DNA of 64,000 nt, from NCBI RefSeq assembly GCF_001542415.1, contig NZ_LNCU01000072.1:132320-196319 (forward strand), in the 5' to 3' direction. The translations under genes were made by a program, and so were the position numbers. Shown here one piece after another: positions 32,486 to 40,700 of this stretch. The notes under the pieces are model-generated. The model had not been told where the DNA came from, ran no database searches, and saw nothing but the letters and a program-made list of their open reading frames with translations. Source of the stretch: Bradyrhizobium macuxiense (GTDB lineage: Bacteria; Pseudomonadota; Alphaproteobacteria; Rhizobiales; Xanthobacteraceae). Positions within the stretch are counted from its first letter, which is position 1. Each line of letters begins with the position of its first letter.

Positions 32486-33151
32486 ATGTCATCGAAAGCC
32501 CAGATCGAACAGCGCCTAGCCGCACTAGAGAGCGAGGCCGCTGAGCTGCGTGCAATGCTCGCTGGCAACGCCGCCCAGGCCCCCGCGCAGCAGCAGCAAC
32601 GTGATCCCGAGGTGACCGTCACTGAGGTTGCCGAGCCGTTGCGAGCGCTTCCGTCAGACGAGCAATTGCGCCGGCTCTTGGTCGTTGTTCTGACCGAGTA
32701 TCCCCAACTTGGGCCCGATCGCCGACGGATCCCGCGGGCTCTTGAGATCGAATACCAAGATGCCGCTTTCGTCGAATTCAAAGCGGCCTTCACCGCGTTG
32801 TCGATGATGCGCCGGCTCCCACGGCCGGACACCAAGCACACAACCGGCTATTGGATCGACGCTTGCGAAGATCACTTGCGACAAGCCGGCCGACAAGGGG
32901 ACCTGACCACTTCAGCACTCGTTGCCGCCGCGTTGGCGCATGGCGACATCACGTACCGTCCCCTGGATGAGTTTCCGCACGGCGTCGAACTTGGTCTTGC
33001 GATCGGCGGCCAGGGCCGTCTCTACAACGGTGCTTGGCGGCAGGTCCTTGCAATGGGCAGGCTGAACACGGAGATGATGATCGAGACGCGCGCCCGTAGG
33101 CCGAAGGTCGCGCAGATCCTCGTCACGGGCGGCAATCGCGTTGTCGGCTAG
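32486..33151 (+). CDS. Hypothetical protein of the element
   Basis: 221 aa from ATG 32486 (TTG 32468 possible). N-terminal coiled coil (AQIEQRLAALESEAAELRAM), a Gln-rich linker and a larger globular part with YPQLGPDRRRIPRALEIEYQ, TTGYWIDACEDHLRQAGRQG and a C-terminal GQGRLYNGAWRQVLAMG. No recognised family. It precedes virion-like genes on the same strand. Confidence 0.55.
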   Translation: MSSKAQIEQRLAALESEAAELRAMLAGNAAQAPAQQQQRDPEVTVTEVAEPLRALPSDEQLRRLLVVVLTEYPQLGPDRRRIPRALEIEYQDAAFVEFKAAFTALSMMRRLPRPDTKHTTGYWIDACEDHLRQAGRQGDLTTSALVAAALAHGDITYRPLDEFPHGVELGLAIGGQGRLYNGAWRQVLAMGRLNTEMMIETRARRPKVAQILVTGGNRVVG

Positions 33152-33178
33152 GATCAGCCGGCGAAAGGACCTCCTTAA

Positions 33179-33640
33179 ATGACGAATAAAACTGCATGGG
33201 TGGCCGGCAACGGTGCTGGTCTGACCTGGACGACATCGATCAATTCTGCCGATCTGGCTTCGCTGGCGAACGGCAGCTCGGTCCTGTCGTCCGTCGCCGA
33301 CATTGCCAACGGCACGAACCTCGATCAGTTCATGGATCTGTCGGTGCGCTGCGCGATCGCGTCCTCAACGATCGCTGCCGGCGCAAACCTTGCGCTGTGG
33401 CTCTACGCGCTGCTCGACGACGGCTCGACGTATGGCGACGGGCAATTGGTAGCCGGGACGCAGGCTGTAAAGACGCCGGTCTTTGCGCCTTGCGCAACCA
33501 TTCCGCTCGTTGCCGCGGCCTCGCAAACGACGCTTGTTGGAGCGGCGGGCGGTGTCTTCAACTCACCCTATAATTCCATTCCGAACTCGGTCGTCGAAAC
33601 GCCGACGTCATTGGATTACATCACTGGAGGACTGACCTGA
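33179..33640 (+). CDS. Virion-like hypothetical protein
   Basis: 153 aa with Ser/Thr/Asn/Gly-rich beta-strand composition and little charge (MTNKTAWVAGNGAGLTWTTS, LANGSSVLSSVADIANGTNL). This composition is typical of phage decoration or tail-associated proteins. GAAAGGACC lies upstream, and the stop overlaps the start of the next gene by one base. Family not recognised. Confidence 0.55.
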   Translation: MTNKTAWVAGNGAGLTWTTSINSADLASLANGSSVLSSVADIANGTNLDQFMDLSVRCAIASSTIAAGANLALWLYALLDDGSTYGDGQLVAGTQAVKTPVFAPCATIPLVAAASQTTLVGAAGGVFNSPYNSIPNSVVETPTSLDYITGGLT

Positions 33641-34386
33641 TGCCGACGAATGTCCAGGCCCTGATGCTGGCGGAAGTGACCGTCAGCGGCGGTCCGACGC
33701 CCTCGACAAAGACCCTCGACGGACACGCGTCCAGTCAGGCGTCTACCGTTTCAAGCAGCACGGTCACGCTGTCGACGACGCATGCGAACGATATTCTCGT
33801 CCTGCACTTTGGCGCCGAAGGTACGCCAGGCGCGGCAATTGCTGTTTCTTCAGTGTCGTCAACGTCGGGGCTCACCTGGCAAAGACGGTCGCAAATCCAG
33901 CTCGGTCCGGCCACGATGCTAGGCCACGGAAGTAACTATCTGACCGTTGAAGTGTGGTGGGCACATGCTCCGAGTGCGGTGACCAACGAAGTAATCACCG
34001 TCAACATCAACCATTCGATTGACGAGATGACATTGATCGCGTTTGGGGTCAGTGGGTGTAATACCGCAGCACCATGGGACGCTAACGTGTCGTTGCCGGC
34101 TTATAACAGCCAAGCCAGCGGGTCCTCTGTTAATCTGGGGGTGACAGGAGTCAGTACTAACAGCACACTCCCGTTCATGATCGGGTGCACATCGAACGCC
34201 AGCGGCGGCCAACCTCCGCCGCCCGCCGGCTGGACAAATATTGATATACAGAACAACGGCGGCGGTACGCTTGTGTGTGAAAGTAGAGCCGATTACGACG
34301 CGCTAACATTCAAGCAAAGTGGTGCATCGTTCACATATGGCGGCAGTGCTGCCTCCTATGCACTCATCGTCGATGCGCTGTTCTGA
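33640..34386 (+). CDS. Virion-like beta-rich protein (tail/fibre-like)
   Basis: 248 aa. Low charge, rich in Ser, Thr, Gly and Asn, with repeated beta-strand patterns (SQASTVSSSTVTLSTTHAND, LTWQRRSQIQLGPATMLGHG, TVEVWWAHAPS) and an Asn/Gly/Pro-rich loop region. It resembles phage tail-fibre or adhesin-like proteins in composition only. It overlaps the preceding gene, so the two form a pair. Confidence 0.5.
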   Translation: MPTNVQALMLAEVTVSGGPTPSTKTLDGHASSQASTVSSSTVTLSTTHANDILVLHFGAEGTPGAAIAVSSVSSTSGLTWQRRSQIQLGPATMLGHGSNYLTVEVWWAHAPSAVTNEVITVNINHSIDEMTLIAFGVSGCNTAAPWDANVSLPAYNSQASGSSVNLGVTGVSTNSTLPFMIGCTSNASGGQPPPPAGWTNIDIQNNGGGTLVCESRADYDALTFKQSGASFTYGGSAASYALIVDALF

Positions 34387-34429
34387 GGCACTGTGGTCGG
34401 TCTATAACGCAACATGAGGGACTGAAACT

Positions 34430-35310
34430 ATGGCTGACATCAAGCAGCGGATCTCGTGGCGAAATCGTTTTCAGATCCATATCGAGTAGATCGAAGCTTC
34501 AACAATGCTGCGGACCTATCGGCGTACTTGGAAAAGCCGGGCGCACTACCACTGCACGCGAACAAGCTATTCCAGTCGCTGCCTCAATTTGAGCCGCAGG
34601 CGCTCTCTGATGCACAATCCGCTCGTGGAGTAGTCGAGGCCTTCGAGGGCTTGGAAGCTGCAGCCAGGCGCCTGGCCGAGGCCATGGGGAACGAGACAAC
34701 CTGGGGCTTGCCGGGCTGATCGATAAGCTCGCTCATTCGATCGATGATGCCGCTGAACACTTCGACAAGATCGTGCATCCACGGGACTATGACCCGAGCA
34801 GCGGAGGTGCTTTACATCGACGGCGCCCTGCATATGCCCGGCGATCCACTCCTGAATGATCCGACGGTCAGGCAGGCCATCGAACGATCGAAGGCCGGAG
34901 CGAAACAGGAACCGACGAAGCCGCGGCACAAGAGCCTTTTCAGCTTCGACGACAGGGATTTCGGCACTCAGGTCTTCGCCGATGGCGGTCTCGTTGGCCA
35001 CTATGCCGGTAGCGGGTCGATCGGACGTCTGATCGCAGGCTTCGCCGATGGCGGGTCCGTCGATTTCGATCCCGTTCGCGACCTGAGCTCGCCGCTGAGC
35101 GAGCGGCGTCCGTCGTTCTCGGCGGATGATGTAAGCAGTGCGCCCGCCGGCGCCAGCGGGAAGCACTTCGGCACCGTCGACCTCACGACCGATCACGGCA
35201 CATACCCAGTGATGGGCGACGAGGAGGTGCTCGAAAAGATGACGCGGGCCAGCCAGAAGCGGGCGATCCGGCGCACTGGCATTTCGCCGAGCTGGCAGGG
35301 AGGGACCTGA
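34430..35310 (+). pseudogene. Decayed tape-measure-like gene
   Basis: The locus starts ATG 34430 with MADIKQRIS, a common tape-measure opening, but that frame stops at 34489. The next frame (34456-34719) carries FEGLEAAARRLAEAMGNETT and stops at 34719. A third frame from 34716 reads LIDKLAHSIDDAAEHFDKIV, after which sense returns to the 34456 frame up to 35310 with FADGGLVGHYAGSGSIGRLI and GTVDLTTDHGTYPVMGDEEV. Two or three frameshifts and a large internal deletion are needed. Tape-measure identity is inference from the opening, helical middle and Gly-rich end. Confidence 0.45.
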
Positions 35311-35838
35311 TCGATGGCTTCGGTAGATGCGCGAAAGCCGCCCCGGAGGGGGCTTGGCAATCGGCTGCAAATCAGCGAATCTGTCCCTTGGGCCTGAGAA
35401 CCCGGACCAGAGCTATAGCCTTACATGCTTGGTCAGCATGACTCCCTATTGGCGTGGGGAGAGGAAGGCTGAATGAACGGACGCGCTTGGCGGCGCGGCT
35501 CCGAACCTGGCCATATTGGCCGGGGTTGGGCGTGCTGTCCAGCGGGGTAACCCGTAAAAGCGCTCAGCCTGTCGCTCTGGCAGGTTCTCAGCCCCCGGCT
35601 GCCGCGGCTGCCACGCGGCGTTTTTGGCCCTGAGAAGCCCACCACAGAGCATTCTACAATGACAGCATTGAACCGCACTCCGCCGCCCGGCGGCAATCAA
35701 TTGTCCCCACAGTCATCAGTTCCGACAAGACCGGCCGCCGCATGCCTGGCTGCCGGCGCATCAGGTGAACCAACCGCGGGCTCTTCGAATTGTGAGCCTC
35801 GCGCTGAGAGCGCTTTTGTTCTGAGTAGGAGATCTCTG
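35311..35838. other. 528-bp region, probably regulatory
   Basis: No convincing gene. It contains the hairpin terminator at 35601-35625 and two related segments, GGCCTGAGAACCCGGACCAG near 35388 and GGCCCTGAGAAGCCCACCAC near 35626, each followed by AGAGC. The frame open from 35659 into the 371-aa gene looks untranslated before 35839. Confidence 0.45.
35601..35625 (+). terminator. Rho-independent terminator candidate
   Basis: GCCGCG (35601-35606), loop GCTGCCA, CGCGGC (35614-35619), then GTTTTTGG. A short but GC-only stem with a T-run. It would end the transcript of the late-like genes before the 371-aa gene. Confidence 0.5.
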
Positions 35839-36954
35839 ATGAATATGATCACGACGACCGCGATCGCTACTGCCATCCCCACCGCCGCACCCGCAATGCT
35901 GAACGATCTGCACCACGACGTCGACCCGATCTTTGCGGCGATCGAGGCGCACAAGGCGGCAAACGCGGAGTGGGATCGTCGGATGGAGGATCAAGAACGA
36001 TTGGAAAACATGTTGGATCACTACCGCGATGATCCGCGCTGGATCGAGTCCGAGCGAAAGATCCACGATGGGAGAGACCACAACGACGCGGCCGCGCTCA
36101 ACCTACTGAAAGTGATGCCGACTACATTGGGCGGAGTGATGGCACTGCTCCAGCATGCGATCGACTTTAACGTCGACGGACCGGCGTTTATCGAAGAGCT
36201 CAATAGCCGTGAGCTCGATAGTGACGATGAGCGTGATATCGAGCGGACAGGGCAGTTCTTCCTGATCGAGAATGTGGCTCGGGCGTTGCGCGAAATCGCT
36301 AGTCGTTTGCCGGTCGCTTCGCCGCCGATTGCAGGCGACACACGGGTGTCGGTTCTCTCGCGCGATCGCAAGCTGGAGAGCTTTTTCCGGCAGCTCGAGC
36401 TGGCACATGCGCGCGCTCAAGAGGTAGGGGATCAGGCTAAAAAACTCTATGACGATCCTCGAAGGGCCGCGCACGAAGCTACTCTTCATAGCCTGAGCTG
36501 GTCTCGCGAGATTGACACAGTAATCCTTCGGCGGTTTCGGTGGAAGGAAGGTGACAGCACTTTCCTCAACCCTGGTAATGTGAGGAGATTGCAATCAATG
36601 CGCTTTAAACGGCCAGATGTCGAAAGTCGGGTCGCCGAACTCGTCGCGGCGCAGGATGCACTCGACGCCGTCGATCTAGAACTGGGTATCGAAACCATGG
36701 GCAAGCGATGGGATGATGCCCACGACGTTTGTCACAGGCTCGCTAAGCAGATCAAAGATGTGCCGGCAACAACCATTGGGGGGTTGAGAATCAAGGCGAA
36801 GGCGCTTTGCTGGTGTCGAACGAACGACTTCGATAAGGTCGACGGATTGGAAGATGATTGCGTGACGACGGATATGCAGCTCGCCGCGAGCGTCATATCC
36901 GACCTGGTGGCGATGAACGCGGGCGCGCCGCATGGAGCGCATCCGCCTGCTTGA
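35839..36954 (+). CDS. 371-aa hypothetical protein at the element's right end
   Basis: From ATG 35839 (MNMITTTAIATAIPTAAPAM), preceded by TAGGAGATCTC. The N-terminal block and DPIFAAIEAHKAANAEWDRR are recognised as a recurrent uncharacterised rhizobial family; VMPTTLGGVMALLQHAIDFN is also part of it. The protein is largely acidic-helical. The C-terminal part is a duplicate-like second half containing MRFKRPDVESRVAELVAAQD. It has its own terminator and sits apart from the phage-like genes, so it may be accessory cargo. Function unknown. Confidence 0.65.
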   Translation: MNMITTTAIATAIPTAAPAMLNDLHHDVDPIFAAIEAHKAANAEWDRRMEDQERLENMLDHYRDDPRWIESERKIHDGRDHNDAAALNLLKVMPTTLGGVMALLQHAIDFNVDGPAFIEELNSRELDSDDERDIERTGQFFLIENVARALREIASRLPVASPPIAGDTRVSVLSRDRKLESFFRQLELAHARAQEVGDQAKKLYDDPRRAAHEATLHSLSWSREIDTVILRRFRWKEGDSTFLNPGNVRRLQSMRFKRPDVESRVAELVAAQDALDAVDLELGIETMGKRWDDAHDVCHRLAKQIKDVPATTIGGLRIKAKALCWCRTNDFDKVDGLEDDCVTTDMQLAASVISDLVAMNAGAPHGAHPPA

Positions 36955-37025
36955 AGCCCTGCTCGTGGCGAGGCATAATTCCGCCGGTGAAATTCAGCAG
37001 CTGAGCATGCGCCTCCTAAACGAAG

Positions 37026-37054
37026 CCCGCCGGTCATTCCGGCGGGTTTTGTTT
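37026..37054 (+). terminator. Rho-independent terminator
   Basis: Perfect 8-bp stem CCCGCCGG/CCGGCGGG with loop TCATT and TTTTGTTT downstream, 72 bp after the 371-aa gene. Confidence 0.85.
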
Positions 37055-37148
37055 CGGGATCATCTCGGCGGCGCCCCCTCAAATGAATCTTTCGTGATTT
37101 GCACGTGGAATCCGCCTCTGAATCAATCAGAGCGCGAGGAGGCGTGTC

Positions 37149-37247
37149 ATGCGTGATGACTTCAATCTGGACACACTGCTTATAGGTTGGGGCGCGGCGT
37201 TCTTCGGGTTTGCCGTTTTTCTATGGATGCTTGCGCACATCCATTGA
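37149..37247 (+). CDS. Very small single-pass membrane protein in the element
   Basis: 32 aa: MRDDFNLDTLLIGWGAAFFG then FAVFLWMLAHIH. One TM helix with an acidic N-terminus, preceded by a strong GAGGAGG site. It is the last gene before attR. It resembles in style the 32-35 aa membrane proteins outside the element. Confidence 0.6.
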   Translation: MRDDFNLDTLLIGWGAAFFGFAVFLWMLAHIH

Positions 37248-37421
37248 GAGACGCCGTTCGTCCGGTTCGCGCAAAGAACAGAAAACGAATCCGCCGTGTA
37301 TCGTCCGTGTATCATCGACGGAGCGGGATCAGCCGGGACAGCCTGAAACTAAACGGTTTTTTTCAATACGAAGTGAGACACGTTTTTTGCGCGAACGGAA
37401 AGCGCACCACATTGAAATCAT

Positions 37422-37466
37422 TGGCGATCCCGGCAGGATTCGAACCTGCAACCCGCGGAGTAGAAA
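37422..37466 (-). repeat. attR: 45-bp core inside intact tRNA-Arg
   Basis: Identical to 21619-21663. It is the 3' portion of the complete tRNA-Arg gene, so integration rebuilt a full tRNA. Confidence 0.95.
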
Positions 37467-37498
37467 TCCGCTACTCTATCCAGTTGAGCTACGGGACC
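37422..37498 (-). tRNA. tRNA-Arg(UCU)
   Basis: 77 nt with encoded CCA. Acceptor stem GGTCCCG/CGGGATC (one G-T pair), D-arm AGCTCAACTGGATAGAGT, anticodon stem GCGGA/TCCGC with loop TTTCTAC (anticodon TCT), T-arm GCAGGTTCGAATCCTGC. It is intact and serves as the element's integration site. Confidence 0.97.
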
Positions 37499-37784
37499 GT
37501 GGCCGTCTTCTAGCACCGCCAATATGAAAAATCCGCTTTTCCGCCAAGTCCGTCCGAACCGATTTTTGTGGTGGGGCGACAAAGGCGAGCAGGGGGCCCG
37601 CCCGGACTGCCTGCCCAGCTGGCCGGACCTGCAGGATTCGGCCGCCTGAGCTCGTCAAAGGACGGCTGGCAATGCAATTTGCAACGGTTTTCCTCGGTCA
37701 TTTCGACGCCTTTACTCCGTCACCTTTTCGCGCACTTTTCAGCCCCATGCGGCACTTGTCCGCGAGCCCTTCAGGAGCTCCATC

Positions 37785-40700
37785 ATGATCGGTTTGGTTC
37801 GTGCCGCCGCAATTTGCGCCGCGCTGGCGCTTGGCGTTGGGCTGGGCATCGGCGCTGGGGCTGCCCAGGCCGGGGACAAGGCCTTCACGCGCGACGATCT
37901 TGCCGATTCAGCGATCAAGCTGGAGGCCCAGATCAAGAGCGAGGCGGGGCCGGTCAACAAGTCATCGGCGACGCTCCGCACCGACGCGGACGCGGCGTTC
38001 AAGCGCAATGATTTCCGCGCCGGCCTGCAGATCCTCGGCCAAATTGCGGCGACCACGCCGGAAGACGGTGCCAACTGGCTGCGGCTGGCCAGGACCATCT
38101 TCCAGATCCGCACCGCGAGCTCGAGCGAGCAGACCTTCCTGATGGAGCGCGCTTCGACCGCGGCCTACATCGCCTATCAGCGCGCCGGCAATCCGGGCGA
38201 GGAGGCGGATGCGCTGGCCGTGCTCGGCAAGGCATTGTCGGAGCGGAAGCTGTGGCGTCCGTCGCTCGATGCGCTCCGCCTGTCGCTCGATCAGCGCGAG
38301 GTCGCCGACATCAGGGGCCAATATGAGAAGATGCGCGACGAACACGGCTTCCGGCTGCTCGATTATAGCGTCGATTCCGACTCGGCCTCGCCGCGGGCCT
38401 GCTTTCAGTTCTCGGAGGAATTGGCCAAGCGCGTCGACTTCGCGCCGTTCCTGGCGCTCGCCGGGACCGACAAGCCGGCGCTGTCGGCCGATGGCAAGCA
38501 GCTCTGCGTCGACGGGCTGAAGCACGGCGAGCGCTACAATATCAACCTGCGCGCCGGCCTGCCGTCGACGGTCAAGGAGACCCTGCCGAAGTCGGCCGAG
38601 TTCAATATCTACGTCCGCGACCGCAAGCCGTTCGTGCGCTTTACCGGACGCGCCTATGTGCTGCCGCGGACCGGACAGCGCGGCATCCCGGTGGTCAGCG
38701 TCAACACGCCGGCGGTCAAGATCGACGTGTTCCGGATCGGTGACCGCAATTTGATCAACACGGTGATCGATTCCGACTTCCAGAGCACGCTGAGCCGCTA
38801 CCAGCTCTCCGATCTCGGCGACCAGCGCGGCGTCAAGGTCTGGTCCGGTGAGCTTGCGACGGCAACCACGCTGAACACCGACGTGATCACCGCATTTCCG
38901 GTCGACCAGGCGCTCGGCGACCTGCAGCCGGGCGTCTATGTGATGACGGCCGCAGCCAAGGGGCCGGGCAGCAACGACGATGACGGCACGCTGGCGACAC
39001 AGTGGTTCATTGTCTCGGATATGGGCGTGTCGGCCTTTTCCGGCAATGACGGTATCCACGTCTTCGTCAACTCGCTGGCCTCCACAGACCCGGTAGCGAA
39101 TGTCGAGGTGAAGCTGGTCGCGCGCAACAACGAGATCCTGGCGACCCGCAAGACCGATGCGGCTGGCCACGTGCTGTTCGAATCCGGGCTGGCGCGCGGC
39201 GAGGGCGGGCTGTCGCCGGCGCTGCTCACCGTCACCAGCGAGAAGGCGGACTATGCCTTCCTGAGCCTGAAGACCAACGCCTTCGACCTCACCGACCGCG
39301 GCGTTGCCGGCCGCGCGATTCCCGCCGGTGCGGACGCCTTCGTCTACGCCGAGCGCGGTGTTTACCGCTCCAACGAGACCGTCTATCTGACAGCGCTGTT
39401 GCGCGACGGGCAGGGCAATGCGCTGACCGGAACGCCGCTCACCATGGTGATCGAGCGGCCCGACGGTGTCGAATTCCGGCGCGCCGTGCTGCCCGACCAG
39501 GGCGCTGGCGGCCGGACCCTGGCGGTGGCGCTGAACTCGGCAGTGCCGTCTGGTACCTGGCGAGCCCGCGTCTTCACCGATCCCAAGGCGAATTCGGTCG
39601 GTGAAACCACCTTCATGGTCGAGGATTATATCCCCGAGCGGATCGAATTCGACCTCACGGCCAAGGACAAGATGATCAAGGCTGAAGTTCCAGTGGAACT
39701 TCAAGTGAAGGGGCATTTCCTGTACGGCGCTCCGGCCTCGGGCCTGCAGCTCGAGGGCGACATGCTGGTCGCGCCCGCGGCGTCTGGGCTGCCCGGCTAT
39801 CCCGGCTACCAGTTTGGCGTCGCCGACGAGGAGACCGCCAGCAATGAGCGGACCCCGATCGAGAACCTGCCCGAGGCCGACGTCAATGGCGCGGCGACCT
39901 TCCCGGTGAGCCTCGACAAGGCGCCGACCTCGACCCGGCCGCAAGAGGCGCAGATCTTCATCCGCATGGCGGAGACCGGCGGCCGCTCGGTCGAGCGCAA
40001 GATCGTGCTGCCGGTGGCGCCCGCGAACTCGCTGATCGGCGTCAAACCGCTGTTCGGCGACAAGAACGTGGCCGAGGGCGACAAGGCCGAGTTCGACGTC
40101 GTGTTCGTCGCCCCCGACGGCAAGCAATTGCCGCGCGACGGGTTGCGCTACGAGCTGCTGAAGCTGGAGTCGCGTTACCAGTGGTACCGGCAGAACTCAT
40201 CCTGGGACTATGAACCGGTCAAGTCGACCCGGCGCGTCGCCGACGGCGACGTCAACCTCGCGGCCGACAAGCCGCAGCGCCTGACCTTCCAGCCGCAGCC
40301 CGGCCGTTACCGGCTCGATGTGAAATCGACCGATGCCGATGGTCCGGTGACCTCGGTGCAGTTCGATGTCGGCTGGTATTCCGATGGCAGCGCCGACACG
40401 CCTGACCTGCTGGAGACCTCGGTCGACAAGCCCGACTACGCCTCGGGCGACAACATGACGGTGTCGGTGAATGCGCGCACCGCCGGCAAGCTCTCGGTCT
40501 ATGTGCTCGGCGACCGCCTGCTGACGACGCAAAGTGTCGACGTCAAGGAAGGCATCCAGCAGGTGCATATCCCGATCGGCAAGGACTGGGGCACGGGCGC
40601 CTACGTGATGACGACGCTGCGCCGTCCGCTCGATGTCGCCGCCGGGCGCATGCCGGGCCGCGCCATCGGGCTAAAATGGTTCGGCATCGACAAGAAGGCG

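Larger units (their letters stand above)
21619..37466. mobile_element. Integrated element in tRNA-Arg(UCU): satellite-like island or reduced prophage, about 15.8 kb
   Basis: Bounded by 45-bp perfect direct repeats that are the 3' part of tRNA-Arg. It encodes an integrase at the left end, a divergent regulator/excisionase pair, a primase-helicase, iteron-like repeats, an HK97 prohead protease, an M41 peptidase, several virion-like or unknown proteins, a decayed tape-measure-like locus and a 371-aa protein. No terminase large subunit, portal, major capsid or lysis genes were recognised. The int / regulator / alpA / primase order and size fit phage-inducible chromosomal islands; a deleted prophage is the alternative. 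Confidence 0.9.

Noticed and set aside
36932..37156. 74-aa plus-strand frame across the element's right end
   Set aside because: It runs through the strong terminator at 37026-37054 and overlaps the end of the 371-aa gene.
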